From: Pseudomonadota bacterium | Lineage (GTDB): Bacteria > Pseudomonadota > Gammaproteobacteria > Burkholderiales > Ferrovaceae | NCBI GenBank assembly: GCA_021805725.1 | Contig: JAJZEH010000057.1 | Location: 1 to 15,321, forward strand | Direction: 5' to 3' | Length of the DNA: 15,321 nt | Shown: piece by piece, positions 14,158 to 15,321 of the stretch | Numbering within the stretch: the stretch's first letter is position 1 | How the letters are laid out: each line of letters starts with the position of its first letter | Made by a program: the position numbers and the translations under genes | Notes under the pieces: model-generated | What the model was told of the DNA's origin: nothing | The model's input: only the letters and a program-made list of their open reading frames with translations | Databases searched by the model: none

Positions 14158-15321
14158 ATGGCCCTCCACACACAACCCAATGCCAGTAAGCCAGCATCCC
14201 GATGGTTGATCGGGTTGCTGGCTTTTGCATTAATGGTCACGCTGTTCAATCTGGGCCGCCTGCCCCTGTTCGACGAAGACGAGGGTGAGTACGCCGAAGT
14301 GGCCGTAGAGATGGCCCATAGCGGCGACTTCATTACGCCCACGCTCAACGGGCAGCCCTTCTTTGAAAAACCGATTCTGGCCTTCTGGCTTCAGGCGCCC
14401 CTAGTGCAGGTGTTTGGGGTGCATGCCTGGGTGTTTCGACTGCCCTCTGCCGTGGCCTGCCTGCTCTGGGTGGCGTTGCTGGTCCGCTTTGGAAAGCGCT
14501 ACTTCGATCGTGAAACCGGTTGGCTGGCAGGCCTGTTCTGCGCCACTGCGCTGGGCGTCGTGGTGTCGGGAGAGGCGGCAGCCATGGACGGCGTGTTGAG
14601 CCTGCTCATCGCGGCAGCGGGGTTCGACATTTACCGGGTGTGGGCATCGGATGACCGCCACGCGCGCTGGCGGGTTTTTTTGTGGATGGCCCTGGGCTTT
14701 CTCGCCAAGGGCCCCATCGCCATCGCGGTACCGTTGCTGCTCAGTTTCATTTTCTATGCCACCCAGGGCAGTCTGGGGCGCTGGTGGCGTGCGGCTTTCA
14801 ACCCCTTGGGGTGGGTGGTATTCCTGGCCGTTGCAAGCCCCTGGTATCTGCTTCAGTACCATTTGATGGGCCAGCCCTTCGTGGACTATTTCCTCTATCG
14901 CGAAAACCTGGGGCGCCTCACCGGCTCGCTGCAAGGCCATGGCGGCAGCCTGTTCTACTACATTCCGGTGCTGGTGTTGATCGTGCTGCCCCACACCAGC
15001 CTGTTGCTGCGTGCTGGTCGTGAAAGCCTGCGCCATCGCAGCGACGCCCTGACGCTATTTCTGATGCTGTGGTTTGCCGTGGTGTTCGGCCTCTTTACGC
15101 TGGCCAGCACCAAGCTTCCCCATTACCTGTTGATCGGCCTGACGCCGCTGTTCCTGTTGATGGCGCGCCATCGCGAGCGCCTGCGCTCGCCCGAGCTGAC
15201 CCTGTTGCCGCTCATCCTGATGGGGGCGCTTGCCTTGGGGCTTCCGGCATGGGTAGCCCGAGCCGGGGAACGCAACAAAAGCCCCTACATCCACGAAATG
15301 CTGGCCCGCGCACCGGAGGTT
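14158..15321 (+). CDS. ArnT/PMT-family membrane glycosyltransferase, 3'-truncated
   Basis: The frame is open for 388 codons to the window edge. The protein is a polytopic GT-C glycosyltransferase that would transfer a sugar from a polyprenyl-phosphate donor on the periplasmic side of the inner membrane. TM1 spans about residues 16-33. The first periplasmic loop follows with LFDEDEGEYAEVA (Asp39, the expected catalytic region), then GDFITPTLNGQPFFEKP (Lys71). Further Leu-rich helices and the family-typical STKLPHYLL near residue 317 complete the visible part. ArnT itself adds aminoarabinose to lipid A, but relatives modify other lipids or proteins, so the substrate is left open. The ATG at 14158 has TAGG eight bases upstream. 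The gene lies 28 bases after the helicase gene, and a strong hairpin lies in its first codons. Confidence 0.88.
   Translation, partial: MALHTQPNASKPASRWLIGLLAFALMVTLFNLGRLPLFDEDEGEYAEVAVEMAHSGDFITPTLNGQPFFEKPILAFWLQAPLVQVFGVHAWVFRLPSAVACLLWVALLVRFGKRYFDRETGWLAGLFCATALGVVVSGEAAAMDGVLSLLIAAAGFDIYRVWASDDRHARWRVFLWMALGFLAKGPIAIAVPLLLSFIFYATQGSLGRWWRAAFNPLGWVVFLAVASPWYLLQYHLMGQPFVDYFLYRENLGRLTGSLQGHGGSLFYYIPVLVLIVLPHTSLLLRAGRESLRHRSDALTLFLMLWFAVVFGLFTLASTKLPHYLLIGLTPLFLLMARHRERLRSPELTLLPLILMGALALGLPAWVARAGERNKSPYIHEMLARAPEV
14188..14226 (+). terminator. Terminator-like hairpin inside the 5' coding region of the glycosyltransferase gene
   Basis: GCCAGCA and CCCGAT (14190-14203) pair with ATCGGG and TGCTGGC (14209-14222) around a 5-base loop. 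Thirteen base pairs form with a single T-T mismatch, and the stem can extend by two A-T pairs to 14188-14224. TTTT (14223-14226) follows at once. This has the shape of an intrinsic terminator with a short T-run. It lies 61 bases after the helicase stop but within codons 11-23 of the next gene, so it could end helicase transcripts or attenuate the downstream gene. Confidence 0.55.

Noticed and set aside
13053..14348. A 431-codon open frame antisense to the helicase gene
   Set aside because: Long antisense frames are common opposite GC-rich coding DNA. The sense protein has every DEAD-box motif, and the antisense product resembles nothing and has biased composition.
14233..15321. Alternative glycosyltransferase start at ATG 14233, downstream of the hairpin
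   Set aside because: It would cut into the first membrane helix and has no ribosome binding site, whereas ATG 14158 has TAGG at good spacing and yields a complete TM1.

Overview
The window looks like chromosomal DNA of a GC-rich Gram-negative proteobacterium, most likely a betaproteobacterium. This is inferred from the style of the type II secretion (T2SS) proteins, an RhlE-type helicase and a small NAD-type isocitrate dehydrogenase; no rRNA or other taxonomic marker is present. There are no tRNAs, CRISPR arrays, insertion sequences or phage genes.

Region 1 (1-9831, + strand) is a densely packed T2SS operon in the order gspH (5' end missing), I, J, K, L, M, N, D, E, F. Most junctions overlap by a few bases or are separated by only a few bases. 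The larger gaps are 11 bases before gspD and 8 bases between gspE's chosen start and gspD's stop. Together the genes encode minor pseudopilins (H, I, J, K), the inner-membrane platform (L, M, N, F), the cytoplasmic ATPase (E) and the outer-membrane secretin (D). The major pseudopilin gspG, gspC and the prepilin peptidase are not in the window; gspG probably lies just upstream. gspL appears to start at a rare ATT codon behind a perfect Shine-Dalgarno sequence.

Region 2 (9832-11441, + strand) holds one gene for a secreted lipoprotein: a lipobox, a Gly/Ser linker, a fibronectin-III-like domain and about five Asp-box-like repeats suggesting a beta-propeller. It follows gspF with no visible terminator and is a candidate surface substrate of this T2SS. 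Its 3' end overlaps by 20 bases the 3' end of the oppositely oriented icd gene.

Region 3 (11422-12809) has icd on the - strand and a 341-base divergent intergenic region. Two good sigma-70-type promoters sit there back to back, with their -35 boxes 7 bases apart, one for icd and one for the helicase. The helicase transcript would have a leader of about 208 nt with several predicted hairpins.

Region 4 (12810-15321, + strand) has an RhlE-like DEAD-box RNA helicase followed by the 5' part (388 codons, no stop before the window edge) of an ArnT/PMT-family membrane glycosyltransferase. A long terminator-like hairpin lies inside the first codons of that gene.

The window is mostly well-known machinery. 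I found no convincing wholly new system. The most worthwhile leads are the T2SS-adjacent propeller lipoprotein, the in-gene terminator-like hairpin, the helicase leader, the ATT start of gspL and the shortened zinc loop of GspE.
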